The notes under the pieces are model-generated. The model saw only the letters and a list, made by a program, of their open reading frames with translations. It searched no databases and was not told the DNA's origin. From assembly GCA_964429915.1 (NCBI GenBank), contig CAYSDZ010000052.1:1-17236 (forward strand): 17,236 bases of DNA, in the 5' to 3' direction. The position numbers and the translations under genes were made by a program. Positions 1 to 7,806 of the stretch are shown one piece after another (within the stretch, counting starts at the first letter, position 1; each line of letters begins with the position of its first letter). Source of the stretch: Alteromonas_F sp964429915 (GTDB lineage: Bacteria > Pseudomonadota > Gammaproteobacteria > Enterobacterales > Alteromonadaceae).

Positions 1-111
1 AAAAAACCCACGCGTGTTAAGTCAGTTGTCGCCCCACGGCGGCGAGCAAAGGCCAAATTCAGTGTGCCACTTCACTCACCCATCGTTAATTTACATGAAA
101 ATAACAAGTGA
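1..111 (+). CDS. Possible C-terminal end of an unidentified rightward gene (partial)
   Basis: Frame 1 is open from the first base to a TGA at 109-111, giving 36 codons. The peptide is basic in its first half (it contains APRRRAKAKF) and ends in NLHENNK. Absence of stops over 36 codons is not significant alone; the case rests on the protein-like composition and on the lack of any other gene in the first 200 bases. No family is recognised. If real, it converges on the small cysteine protein gene that ends at 209. Sequence to the left would settle it. Confidence 0.33.
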   Translation, partial: KKPTRVKSVVAPRRRAKAKFSVPLHSPIVNLHENNK

Positions 112-150
112 TGGTCAAACAATAAACAAAATTTAAGGGGGGAGCAAGTG

Positions 151-162
151 TAGTCTAGACTA
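151..162. repeat. 12-base perfect palindrome TAGTCTAGACTA
   Basis: A perfect palindrome lies between the possible rightward gene end at 111 and the leftward gene end at 209. With no loop it would act as a double-stranded protein site rather than a hairpin. No known operator is recognised. Confidence 0.4.
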
Positions 163-165
163 AAT

Positions 166-183
166 ATTCAAATAGTATTGAAT
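166..183 (-). terminator. AT-rich hairpin after the leftward gene run (weak terminator candidate)
   Basis: ATTCAA and TTGAAT are separated by a 6-base loop and lie 26-43 bases beyond the stop of the last minus-strand gene. The stem is only 6 bp, AT-rich and not followed by a clear T run on either strand. It is a weak candidate for the end of the minus-strand transcript. Confidence 0.22.
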
Positions 184-208
184 TGTTATAGTTTTGAAAG
201 TCAGCGCA

Positions 209-550
209 TTATGCAGTTGTGCTCGTTCCCAAATTTGACAAGGTGTCACATGACAACACAATCATAGAGTTCAAACATGCTTCGGCTTTGCCTTCAAGCT
301 CTGGCTGTTGACTTAACTGCTTTGAAATAGGTGCTAAACTGGCACACATTGCATTTACAGTTTGTTCGAGCACGCCTTTCATTTGTTCGTTTGCACAAGA
401 TTTAAATTTTTCACATAAGGTAGTTGCGGCTTCAGCTACATCGGCCTGTGCCAAAAACGACACGCTCATGCTTACTGCTGATAATCCATAGTTTACAAGA
501 GTTCTTATTTTTCTTTTAATATCAATTCTTTTAGCATCAGTGTTTATCAT
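209..550 (-). CDS. Small exported cysteine-containing protein, unknown function
   Basis: No family is recognised. The start is taken at the ATG at 550, which has a good ribosome binding site (ATGAGGATAAA just upstream); an in-frame ATG at 598 would overlap the acyl-CoA ligase gene. The 113-residue product has a basic N-terminus (KRKIR), a modest hydrophobic stretch around residues 18-36 and a plausible signal peptidase site at AQA-D (34-37). The mature part is helical-looking and carries five cysteines (46, 52, 69, 92, 101), which suggests disulfide bonds in the periplasm or outside the cell. The gene begins 31 bases after the ligase stop on the same strand, so co-transcription is likely. Function is unknown; the signal peptide is a moderate call because its hydrophobic core is weak. 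Confidence 0.7.
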   Translation of the reverse strand: MINTDAKRIDIKRKIRTLVNYGLSAVSMSVSFLAQADVAEAATTLCEKFKSCANEQMKGVLEQTVNAMCASLAPISKQLSQQPELEGKAEACLNSMIVLSCDTLSNLGTSTTA

Positions 551-581
551 TTTATCCTCATTCCTTGCACGTTCGTTCAAT

Positions 582-2246
582 TTATACATGCACGACACTC
601 TGTGAATAGTGTCCGTTGATCACATCGGATAACTGCTCCTCTAATACGTGCCTGCGCACTTTAAGCGTGGGTGTCAGCATTTGATTTTCTACCGTCCACG
701 GCTCTTTGCATATGATAACGCGATCCAGCTTTTGATGGCTTTCTAATTGCTGATTAATGCTGTGCATCTGCTTGGCGAGTTTTTCCTCTACTTCAGCTTT
801 ATTTAATTTCATCGCATCTTCAGACAACACTACCAACGCAATGGGTTGTGGCAGACTACTGCCTGTTACACACACTTGCTCAATATCGGAGTTTGCCATG
901 AACTTCGCTTCGATAGGCGCTGGTGTGACGTATTTACCTTTCGATGTTTTAAAAATATCTTTGAGTCTGCCCGTTATTTTTACGTAACCGTCTTGGTCTA
1001 TTTCACCCTTATCGCCCGTTCTGAAATACCCGTCGTCAGTAAACGCTTCGGCGGTCTTTTCAGGCTCAAGATAATAGCCTTGCATATTGCATTGGCCTTT
1101 CACTTGAATTTCACCTTCATCGGAAATGCGTAAATCAACTCCTTTGTGCACCGTGCCGATTGCACCAATTTTAGACGCATTGAAAGGAATGCAAGTGGTG
1201 CCATAAGCACAGTTTTCTGTCATGCCCCACCCTTCACAAATACTAATACCAATGCTTTGGTACCATGAGATAATGGCTGGAGACAGCGGCGCTGAACCGC
1301 TTCCTATAAGCCGAGCTTTGTCTAAACCAAGGCCAGTTTGTATTTTTTTCTTAATAAGCCCGTTTACAAACGGGATTTTCAATAAAACAGTAAGCTTGGA
1401 TTGCGGTAGTTTGTTTAACACACCCATCTGAAACTTGGTCCAAAGGCGCGGTACGGAAACAAAGACAGTAGGTTGGCAGGTTTGCAGGTCGCGTTGAAAG
1501 GTGTCTAGTTTTTCCACAAACCAAATCTGCATACCGCTATAGTATGCCGCCATTTCAATAATGCCTCGCTCAGTAATATGTGCTAATGGCAGGTAGCTGA
1601 TGACCCTGTCATGTTGAGTAAAACTAAAACGATCGACAAATTGCATTGCGGCCCAGTTTAGCGAACCAAAGGTATGCACCACACCTTTTGGTTGACCGGT
1701 GCTGCCAGAAGTATAAATAATGGTCGCGATTTTTTCGGGTGCCGGTTTTGGCGTATCTTCAAAAGGACTAGACGCTAGAAAATCTAACCATTGCGTATCA
1801 GCGTTGATATTCGGATAAGGAAACGCAACCGTTTTGATGTTATCGGGTATGGCTGCAAGTTGATTTTCAGTGTCGTCGAGTTTCCCCACAAATACTAACT
1901 TCACGTCAGCATGTTGACAGACATATTCGATGGTTTCTTGGCCTGCGGTCGAAAAAATCGGAACGCTGATATGCCCAGCTAGTAAAATGGCTAAATCGCT
2001 AATAAACCATTCGGCACTGTTTTTAGCCAAAATGGCGATTTTAGACTCCGGTTCAAGCTGCATATCCACGATACTTTTGGCGACTTTACGTACTAGATCT
2101 GCGTATTCACGCCAAGTGTAGGTCGTAATATTTCCGTCGACGGGTTGGTGTAAAAAAGGTCTATCAGCTGCGCTAGTTTCAAGCGCATAGAACCGTTCTA
2201 AAACCGATAAAAACTCAGAAGAGTGATGTTTCTCGATATCTGCCAT
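582..2246 (-). CDS. Long-chain fatty acid-CoA ligase (AMP-forming)
   Basis: This is a member of the ANL superfamily, which adenylates a carboxylic acid with ATP and transfers the acyl group to coenzyme A. The P-loop motif YTSGSTGQPKGV starts near residue 178, the A5 motif GWGMTENC follows, and YFRTGDKGEIDQDGY with GRLKDIFKTSKGKYV marks the hinge and C-terminal lid. The sequence resembles the long-chain FadD15/FACL type rather than E. coli FadD. At 554 residues it is slightly shorter than the usual ~600. No signal peptide or membrane segment is seen, so it is probably cytosolic or membrane-associated. The start is set at the ATG at 2246 because GAGGCGG lies six bases upstream; two further in-frame ATGs (2258, 2273) lie in a 15-base tandem repeat. 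Substrate chain length cannot be read from the sequence. Confidence 0.92.
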   Translation of the reverse strand: MADIEKHHSSEFLSVLERFYALETSAADRPFLHQPVDGNITTYTWREYADLVRKVAKSIVDMQLEPESKIAILAKNSAEWFISDLAILLAGHISVPIFSTAGQETIEYVCQHADVKLVFVGKLDDTENQLAAIPDNIKTVAFPYPNINADTQWLDFLASSPFEDTPKPAPEKIATIIYTSGSTGQPKGVVHTFGSLNWAAMQFVDRFSFTQHDRVISYLPLAHITERGIIEMAAYYSGMQIWFVEKLDTFQRDLQTCQPTVFVSVPRLWTKFQMGVLNKLPQSKLTVLLKIPFVNGLIKKKIQTGLGLDKARLIGSGSAPLSPAIISWYQSIGISICEGWGMTENCAYGTTCIPFNASKIGAIGTVHKGVDLRISDEGEIQVKGQCNMQGYYLEPEKTAEAFTDDGYFRTGDKGEIDQDGYVKITGRLKDIFKTSKGKYVTPAPIEAKFMANSDIEQVCVTGSSLPQPIALVVLSEDAMKLNKAEVEEKLAKQMHSINQQLESHQKLDRVIICKEPWTVENQMLTPTLKVRRHVLEEQLSDVINGHYSQSVVHV

Positions 2247-2249
2247 GTT

Positions 2250-2276
2250 CCGCCTCATAACGCTCCGCCTCATAAC
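2250..2276 (-). repeat. Tandem 15-base repeat duplicating the ligase start region
   Basis: On the minus strand GTTATGAGGCGG occurs twice with a period of 15 bases (2265-2276 and 2250-2261). Each copy contains an in-frame ATG and a Shine-Dalgarno-like GAGGCGG that can serve the next ATG. Three in-frame starts therefore exist (2273, 2258, 2246), with the last having the best spacing. Confidence 0.7.
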
Positions 2277-2375
2277 AACAAATTAATCCTATTAACATTA
2301 GCATAGCATCGGGGGTATTGATATTTATTGGGCTTTTAACACAGCGCTAAAATTGGGTGTTTTAACTTATACCCG

Positions 2376-3749
2376 TTATTCTCTATTTAAAGCAATCCTG
2401 CCAGCTTTTACAACACCCCTACGTATACTGGCTTGAGGATAAATACGAAACAGATCGCCGTTTTTTCCCACATAGGTTTTACGTATGCCTTGGTTTTGTG
2501 CGATTTTGGCATGGGCCAGTAAGTGTTTGTGCTCTCCGTGAGTAGGAATGGCGATGTCAGGTTGTAACCAAGTATACAGTTGCTTTAATTCTTCTTCGTT
2601 GGGGTGTCCACTGGCATGTAGGGGCAAGGGGTGCGTTTCTGATAACAGAGTACGAATATGTCTTTTTTCAAACAAGCTGACTAAGCGCTCGACGGGTTTT
2701 TCGTTGCCGGGGATCACAATACTGCTGAATATGATTGTGTCGCCCTCGTCCAAAGAAAGCAAACGATGAGTATCGTGCGCTAAACGAGACAATGCGGCTC
2801 TAGGTTCACCCTGCGAACCTGTCGCCACCGCTAATACTTCGTTAGCGGGTAAATACCCTACGTGGTTAGGATTAATTACATCAATATCATCGGGCCAATA
2901 TCCTGTGCTTCTGGCAATACTCAACATGGTTTCAAGCGAGCGACCTAACAAGCAAAGATAGCGCTGCGTTTCTTGAGCAATTTTCGCCAGACTAATGAGT
3001 CTGGCAACATTACTTGCAAAACAGCTAACCACAACTCGGCCTTGTTGATGTCGGATGGTTTCTCGAAGTCCATGGTAGCAGGTACTTTCTGAATGAGACA
3101 ACCCAGGCTTGGTAGCATTCGTTGAATCGCCTACCACTGCAAGTAAGCGGTGAGTGTGTTGTATCGCTTTAATTCTGTTTATATTAAAACCTTGCCCCAA
3201 ACCGGGTGATAAATCCATTTTCCAATCGGCAGTGTGAAATATTGCCCCTACTGGAGTGTTAATCAATAAGGCACTGGGTTCAGGGATCGAATGCGTCATA
3301 CTTAGCCAAGAAATACTAAAATCACCCACTTTGTGTTGGCTATCTAAGTCAACTACCACCAATGGCACTTTACCATCCAAACCGCGCTCGCTTAACTTGC
3401 GCTGTATAATTGCTGCGGTAAACGGCGTGGCGTAAACAGGCACCTGAAATCTAGGCCAAAGGTCGGCAATAGCCCCGACATGGTCTTCATGCCCATGCGT
3501 AATACAAATACCTTGAAGTGAGGATTTTCGCTCAGCAATGAAAGAAGGGTCTGCACAAACAACGCGATGAATCAACGATGTCTCGCTTTTTTCAGGAAAA
3601 AGGGGTTCATCAAACGATACCCCACAATCAATCATTAACCACTGCCCGTTATACCCATAAAGGTTCAGGTTCATACCAATTTCACCTGTTCCTCCTAAGG
3701 GGACGAACCATAGCTCATTACTGCTCGCTTGCAGAACTTTGCTCCTCAT
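2376..3749 (-). CDS. RNase J-type MBL/beta-CASP hydrolase (short form)
   Basis: The 457-residue product is a metallo-beta-lactamase fold protein of the RNase J group. The N-terminus PLGGTGEIGMN matches the first strand of RNase J. The metal-binding HGHEDH is at residues 85-90, followed by TADWKMD and the beta-CASP features GDSTNA, ATGSQGEP and HASGHPNEEE. Known family members are endo- or 5'-exoribonucleases in RNA decay and maturation. It is about 100 residues shorter than typical RNase J (~550) because the C-terminal domain is absent, so oligomerisation and activity may differ. The ATG at 3749 is used because the next Met (residue 26) would cut the conserved first strand. The start lies inside the end of the S46 peptidase gene (32-base overlap), which suggests translational coupling. 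A function as another MBL hydrolase cannot be excluded. Confidence 0.87.
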   Translation of the reverse strand: MRSKVLQASSNELWFVPLGGTGEIGMNLNLYGYNGQWLMIDCGVSFDEPLFPEKSETSLIHRVVCADPSFIAERKSSLQGICITHGHEDHVGAIADLWPRFQVPVYATPFTAAIIQRKLSERGLDGKVPLVVVDLDSQHKVGDFSISWLSMTHSIPEPSALLINTPVGAIFHTADWKMDLSPGLGQGFNINRIKAIQHTHRLLAVVGDSTNATKPGLSHSESTCYHGLRETIRHQQGRVVVSCFASNVARLISLAKIAQETQRYLCLLGRSLETMLSIARSTGYWPDDIDVINPNHVGYLPANEVLAVATGSQGEPRAALSRLAHDTHRLLSLDEGDTIIFSSIVIPGNEKPVERLVSLFEKRHIRTLLSETHPLPLHASGHPNEEELKQLYTWLQPDIAIPTHGEHKHLLAHAKIAQNQGIRKTYVGKNGDLFRIYPQASIRRGVVKAGRIALNRE

Positions 3750-5874
3750 TTAATCCAGTTGTAGGGGTATCTTTTACAAGGTCCATTTCATTAATCAACC
3801 GTGTTGCTTTATCTACGTACTGCATCACCCAAAGCATATATCGGCTATCAACATGAATTGCTCGCGTGGTTTGTGCATCAAAGCTCCACTTAGCATTGAC
3901 ACTTTCAAAGGTACTATCAAAAAGCAAACCTACCAGTTCACCGTTATCATTTACGGTTACCGACCCGCTACTGCCACCAGCTGAATCTACATCGCTTAAA
4001 AAGTTAACGGCTACGGTTGCAAGCTGTGGATCAAGGTAATCACCGTAAATCCCTTCTCGAATTAGCGACAATTGCTCGTTGTCAGCATTGAAAGGTGCTC
4101 TACCCGTGTGTTTTTCTACAATGCCCTCTAGTCGAGTAAAAGGCTCGTAAATCAGTCCATCTCTTGGTGAGCCGCCTTTTACTTCACCCACACTGAATCT
4201 AAGCGTGCCATTGGCATCGGGATACACCACCTTACCTTGTGAGGATCGCCATGCAATGACCGATTGCATATGCACAGTTTTTAAAGGCAAGACTTGCGCT
4301 TCAAGCTTATCTTGCTCTTGCTGCATGCGTAATTCACTATTGTATAGCGCGATCGCCATTTGAATAAACGGGTCCTCACTGGCTTCCAACTGCTGTGGTG
4401 TCGCATCCAATAATGCCAAGCGTTTATCAATATTTAATAATTGGGTACGTTTGTAGAAGTCTTCTAGTTTAACTGACAGCGACGAAAACTGCGGACCACT
4501 TGCTGTCAACGCCCGCTCGAAGGCATCGACACGCAAGGTTTCTGGGAATGTTCGATACTGTTCTATAAGAAAAGTCCACTGCGCTTTATCAACATTTACG
4601 TCGAAACGTTTATCAAAATTCGTCATCTGTTGAAACAAGCGTTCTTTGTCTCGCGCTTGAAAGCCAAGGTTTCTCATGCTGTCGGGTTTTTGTTGTTCGA
4701 CGGCATAACTGTAAAGCGTTTGCGCCATATTAAGCAGTGCTGAGCGCGTTGCATTGCGGTAAAGAACACGCTGTTTTCTTAGCTCGATTTGCTGCTGTTG
4801 AATACTATCTAGTAATTTGAATGAGCGTGAAGGTTCAAGCAATGCTTCTTGTGCTTTTCGTTGCCTTACTAAATCTGTTCGGCGCGCACCAGCTAACTGA
4901 GCTTGCGTACTTTTTAAAAAATTCTTAAGACCTGTCAGACGAAGCTGATATTTTAAGCGCGCTTCGCTGCCTCGTTCAGCACTGCGTTCAATCACCTCTA
5001 TCCAACCTGACACTAGGTCGATATACATGGGATACAACCAATTAAAGACATAATCCAATTCTGCCGAACGCGTGTAGCGTTGAGTTCGATTGGGAAAACC
5101 CAGTGTCATAATAACATCGCCTTCTTTTAACGATTTTGCTGACACTCGAAAAACCTGTTCAGGTACATAAGGAACATTATCTTGGCTATAAGATGCTGCT
5201 CGGCCCTGCTTATCAACATAAGCGCGGTAAAACGCAAAATCGCCAGTATGTCTAGGCCATTCCCACTTATCAGCCTCTCCTCCGAAGTTGCCTATGGCTT
5301 TTTTGGGTGCATAAACAAGCCGCACATCATTAATTTCAAGCTGCTTTATCAACGAGTATTGTAATCCCTCATTAAAAACCGATACTTTACAGCGATAACC
5401 TTGCTCTTGCTCACAGTCAGAAATAAGTGCCTTAATGTTCTCTGTTATTTTATTTGGACGTTGTACGCCACTTAATTCATCGGTACTGCCTAATACTTGA
5501 GCAGTAACATCAGAAACCGCTTGAGTGATTAACAAACTCGTACTGGGAGCAGCAGGTAATTCTTCGACAAAGGTATTCGCTAGGAACCCATTTTCAAGAT
5601 AATTATTGTTAATAGTTGAATGATGTTGAAGTGTTCCGCTAACACAATGGTGATTGGTCACAACCAAGCCTTGTTTGGATACAAATGCACCCGAGCAATT
5701 ATCTAAATCGACCATGGCAGGTACCATGGCAGAGATCGTAAGGTCGTCCAACAATGGGAGTGAGCTACCGACAACATTTGCAAATTGCTCTGTAGTGAAC
5801 AACCCCTCTTCCGCACAAACTAAACTTATACGAAAAAAAGTTAAGCCTAATAATATCAATGCAATATTCTTCAT
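3718..5874 (-). CDS. S46 family dipeptidyl-peptidase, DPP11-like (Asp/Glu-specific predicted)
   Basis: This is an exported serine dipeptidyl-peptidase of 718 residues, about the family's usual length. The ATG at 5874 gives a signal peptide (MKNIALILLGLTFF, cleavage near VCA-EE); the ATG at 5916 would overlap the preceding gene. The predicted triad is His76 (TNHHC), Asp212 (PRHTGDFAFYRAYV) and Ser636 (GGSSGSV). S46 enzymes usually have GGNSGSP here, so the Asn-to-Ser and Pro-to-Val changes are noteworthy. The residue equivalent to position 673 of Porphyromonas enzymes, just after FD in GLLFDSTFES, is Ser654. In the literature Gly at this site marks DPP7 and Arg or Ser marks DPP11, which releases dipeptides with Asp or Glu at P1. 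It likely digests extracellular peptides in the periplasm. Specificity is inferred. Confidence 0.93.
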   Translation of the reverse strand: MKNIALILLGLTFFRISLVCAEEGLFTTEQFANVVGSSLPLLDDLTISAMVPAMVDLDNCSGAFVSKQGLVVTNHHCVSGTLQHHSTINNNYLENGFLANTFVEELPAAPSTSLLITQAVSDVTAQVLGSTDELSGVQRPNKITENIKALISDCEQEQGYRCKVSVFNEGLQYSLIKQLEINDVRLVYAPKKAIGNFGGEADKWEWPRHTGDFAFYRAYVDKQGRAASYSQDNVPYVPEQVFRVSAKSLKEGDVIMTLGFPNRTQRYTRSAELDYVFNWLYPMYIDLVSGWIEVIERSAERGSEARLKYQLRLTGLKNFLKSTQAQLAGARRTDLVRQRKAQEALLEPSRSFKLLDSIQQQQIELRKQRVLYRNATRSALLNMAQTLYSYAVEQQKPDSMRNLGFQARDKERLFQQMTNFDKRFDVNVDKAQWTFLIEQYRTFPETLRVDAFERALTASGPQFSSLSVKLEDFYKRTQLLNIDKRLALLDATPQQLEASEDPFIQMAIALYNSELRMQQEQDKLEAQVLPLKTVHMQSVIAWRSSQGKVVYPDANGTLRFSVGEVKGGSPRDGLIYEPFTRLEGIVEKHTGRAPFNADNEQLSLIREGIYGDYLDPQLATVAVNFLSDVDSAGGSSGSVTVNDNGELVGLLFDSTFESVNAKWSFDAQTTRAIHVDSRYMLWVMQYVDKATRLINEMDLVKDTPTTGLNEEQSSASEQ

Positions 5875-5881
5875 ATTGGCT

Positions 5882-6226
5882 TTACCTTTGCGTATTGATT
5901 GTATCGATGGCATCAATAAAGTCTTGCGGGCTTAATACTACACCATGCTCTTGTAACTCAGAGGGGTTAACCATAATCATTAAATCGTCCTCACTGAGTC
6001 CTTTTGTCCAACGCGCTGCCCAAACATTGAGTTCGATAGCAGCCGCTTCACAATGCGACCAGTCTTCGGTTGCCCACGCTAAGGCCGATGATTGGTCAGA
6101 CCATACTGGCACGCCGTCTTCGTCTTCAGAGCTTAACATGACACATCCATGCTCATCTTTTAATATCCACACTGAACTATTTGCTTTTATTTCACTGAGT
6201 ATCTGTTGAGTGTCTTTATCTATCAT
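5882..6226 (-). CDS. DUF2750 domain protein
   Basis: The 114-residue soluble protein matches the DUF2750 pattern: a short N-terminal helix, then VWILKDEHGCVMLSSEDEDG, the VWSD element, an ALAWA helix and a C-terminal DDLMIMVNPSELQEHGVVL segment. The family is thought of as cytosolic and has no established function. There is no signal peptide or membrane segment. It starts 22 bases after rluF and ends 7 bases before the S46 peptidase start, so it sits inside a tightly packed gene run. AAAAGG lies about 11 bases upstream of the ATG at 6226. The neighbours do not suggest a role. Confidence 0.8.
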   Translation of the reverse strand: MIDKDTQQILSEIKANSSVWILKDEHGCVMLSSEDEDGVPVWSDQSSALAWATEDWSHCEAAAIELNVWAARWTKGLSEDDLMIMVNPSELQEHGVVLSPQDFIDAIDTINTQR

Positions 6227-6248
6227 CGCGTATTTTTACCTTTTGAAT

Positions 6249-7007
6249 TCAGACCTTACTGGGTGCTGTTTTTGATGAATTGGCTAGCGCTTTGTTTAAA
6301 ATAGCTAATTCACTATCAGTCATGTGTCGCCATTGGCCCGTTTTTAAACCTTGGAGGTTTAAATGCATAATACGTTTTCGTACCAGTTTAACCACTTCAA
6401 AGCCTAAATATTCACACATTCTGCGAATTTGCCGGTTCAAACCTTGGGTTAATACAATGTCGAAACTTCGTTGACTTGTTTGTCTTACCTGACAGGGTTT
6501 GGTCACTGTGTTTAAGATAGGTATTCCGCCGGACATTCGATGTACAAAACGCTCCGTGACCGGTTTATCTACCGTTACCCTGTATAATTTTTCGTGCGCA
6601 TTTTCCGCTCTCAGAATTTTGTTAACGATGTCGCCGTCGCTCGTTAACAAAATCAGTCCTTCAGACGGTTTATCTAAACGACCTATTGGGAAAATCCTTT
6701 GTGAAAAATTTATCGCATCAACAATGTTTCCTTTTACCTTGCGTTCAGTCGTACAGGTTATACCAATCGGCTTGTTATACAGCAGGTAGACTCTGTCACT
6801 TTTATCTTTTTTCACCGCTTTAATCACTTTCCCATCAACGGTAACACTATCACTTGGCAGTACTTTGGTACCAAGCTCAGGCAGTTGGCCATTTAGCTTT
6901 ACTCGACCATCATCGATAAGTGCATCGGCCTCTCGCCGAGAACAAAAGCCGGAGTCGCTGATGAATTTATTAAGGCGTTTGCCTTCTGGTGGCGATATTG
7001 AGTTCAT
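6249..7007 (-). CDS. rluF: 23S rRNA pseudouridine(2604) synthase RluF
   Basis: RluF converts a uridine of 23S rRNA (U2604 in E. coli) to pseudouridine. The 252-residue product has an S4 RNA-binding domain at residues ~10-57 (RLNKFISDSGFCSRREAD), then the RsuA-family catalytic domain with LLYNKPIGITCTTE, FPIGRLDKPSEGL with catalytic Asp112, LTSDGDIVNKILRAENAHEK, and GLNRQIRRMCEYLGFEV. These match E. coli RluF closely along the core; the long basic C-terminal tail of the E. coli protein is absent. The ATG at 7007 is chosen because AGAAGAG lies 7 bases upstream. An in-frame TTG at 7031 would overlap the preceding gene. The gap from that gene is 16 bases. Confidence 0.9.
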   Translation of the reverse strand: MNSISPPEGKRLNKFISDSGFCSRREADALIDDGRVKLNGQLPELGTKVLPSDSVTVDGKVIKAVKKDKSDRVYLLYNKPIGITCTTERKVKGNIVDAINFSQRIFPIGRLDKPSEGLILLTSDGDIVNKILRAENAHEKLYRVTVDKPVTERFVHRMSGGIPILNTVTKPCQVRQTSQRSFDIVLTQGLNRQIRRMCEYLGFEVVKLVRKRIMHLNLQGLKTGQWRHMTDSELAILNKALANSSKTAPSKV

Positions 7008-7023
7008 TTTCGACTCTTCTGAA

Positions 7024-7806
7024 TTAATCAACAGAAGATTGAGACGGTTTTGGAAGAGCGGTAAAGCGTAGATACATCGCTTCGGTTTCTCCGCGTTCGT
7101 TCATCTCTGTTAAGGTGGTTGAAATTTTTTTTATCAGCGCTTCGGACTGTTCAGTATTTTTATTTACGCCAACGTAAATCGCTTGTTCTATAACACGAAG
7201 CGAATTCACTTTAACCAAACGTCGGTCAATAGAGACAAACTGAGGAATAGGACGGAAACTGAGAAGGTAATCCACTTGTCTGTATTTTAACAAGGCCATT
7301 GCATGATGCGCGTCTTGTGCTTCAATGATACTTATGTTCGCACCACATTCATTCTTTACGTGTTTTTTTAAGGTGTTATTAGGTTCTATCGCTATCGTTA
7401 TTGGTTGATTTGAACACAGTGCAGCGATGCTTGATAATGACTGAGTGCTCTCTTGAGAACTCTCTAACCACAATAAATGTGCTTTTTTAGTGATTAGAGC
7501 ACTGTCACTAAAATAATAATGAGCGTTCAGTTTTTTCGCTTTATCAGTAAAAAATTGAATATCGCTGTGTATTTCGGTGTCTCTGGTATAAGGGGCTGCC
7601 AAATTGACCAAATTAAATTGATAAGTTATGCCATGCTCATCCAATACCTTCCTAATGAGTTCAACGGCTATACCTGTCGGAGCTCGCTGAGCTTGGTCGA
7701 TAAAAAAAGGCGGGTCGGGTTGATAAACAACACTCAGTGTAGCACCTACTTTAGTACAGGTATTCATTGCCAATAACCACAATAAAACATAAGCGTATTT
7801 TTTCAC
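7024..7806 (-). CDS. Periplasmic SBP_bac_3-like protein (solute-binding fold)
   Basis: The 260-residue product begins with a signal peptide (MKKYAYVLLWLLAMN, cleavage near VGA-T) and continues with LSVVYQPDPPFFIDQ and APTGIAVELIRKVLDEHGI, typical of the first lobe of amino-acid-binding-protein family 3 folds. The second lobe is suggested by ALLKYRQVDYLLSF and by IKKISTTLTEMNERGETEAMYLRF near the end. No ABC transporter permease or ATPase gene is adjacent, so it may be an orphan binding or sensory-type protein rather than part of a transporter. The start is a GTG whose GTGA overlaps the stop codon of the GNAT gene, a sign of translational coupling. The ligand is unknown. Confidence 0.82.
   Translation of the reverse strand: MKKYAYVLLWLLAMNTCTKVGATLSVVYQPDPPFFIDQAQRAPTGIAVELIRKVLDEHGITYQFNLVNLAAPYTRDTEIHSDIQFFTDKAKKLNAHYYFSDSALITKKAHLLWLESSQESTQSLSSIAALCSNQPITIAIEPNNTLKKHVKNECGANISIIEAQDAHHAMALLKYRQVDYLLSFRPIPQFVSIDRRLVKVNSLRVIEQAIYVGVNKNTEQSEALIKKISTTLTEMNERGETEAMYLRFTALPKPSQSSVD

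Noticed and set aside
1..20. Terminator for the minus strand from CACGCGTG followed by TTTTTT at the window edge
   Set aside because: The palindrome leaves only a 3-bp stem once a loop is allowed, and the sequence is cut off at the edge.
28..43. GC-rich hairpin GTCGCC-CCAC-GGCGGC
   Set aside because: It falls inside the possible coding end at 1-111 and has no T run, so it is not a convincing terminator or RNA gene.
551..598. Longer start (ATG at 598) for the small cysteine protein
   Set aside because: It overlaps the ligase coding end, adds a charged non-signal leader, and the ATG at 550 has a much better ribosome binding site.
846..1133. Plus-strand open frame of 95 codons
   Set aside because: It is fully inside the acyl-CoA ligase gene on the other strand and shows no protein family features.
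5859..6209. Plus-strand open frame of 116 codons
   Set aside because: It lies opposite the DUF2750 gene and the S46 start; the minus-strand proteins match families and the plus-strand one does not.
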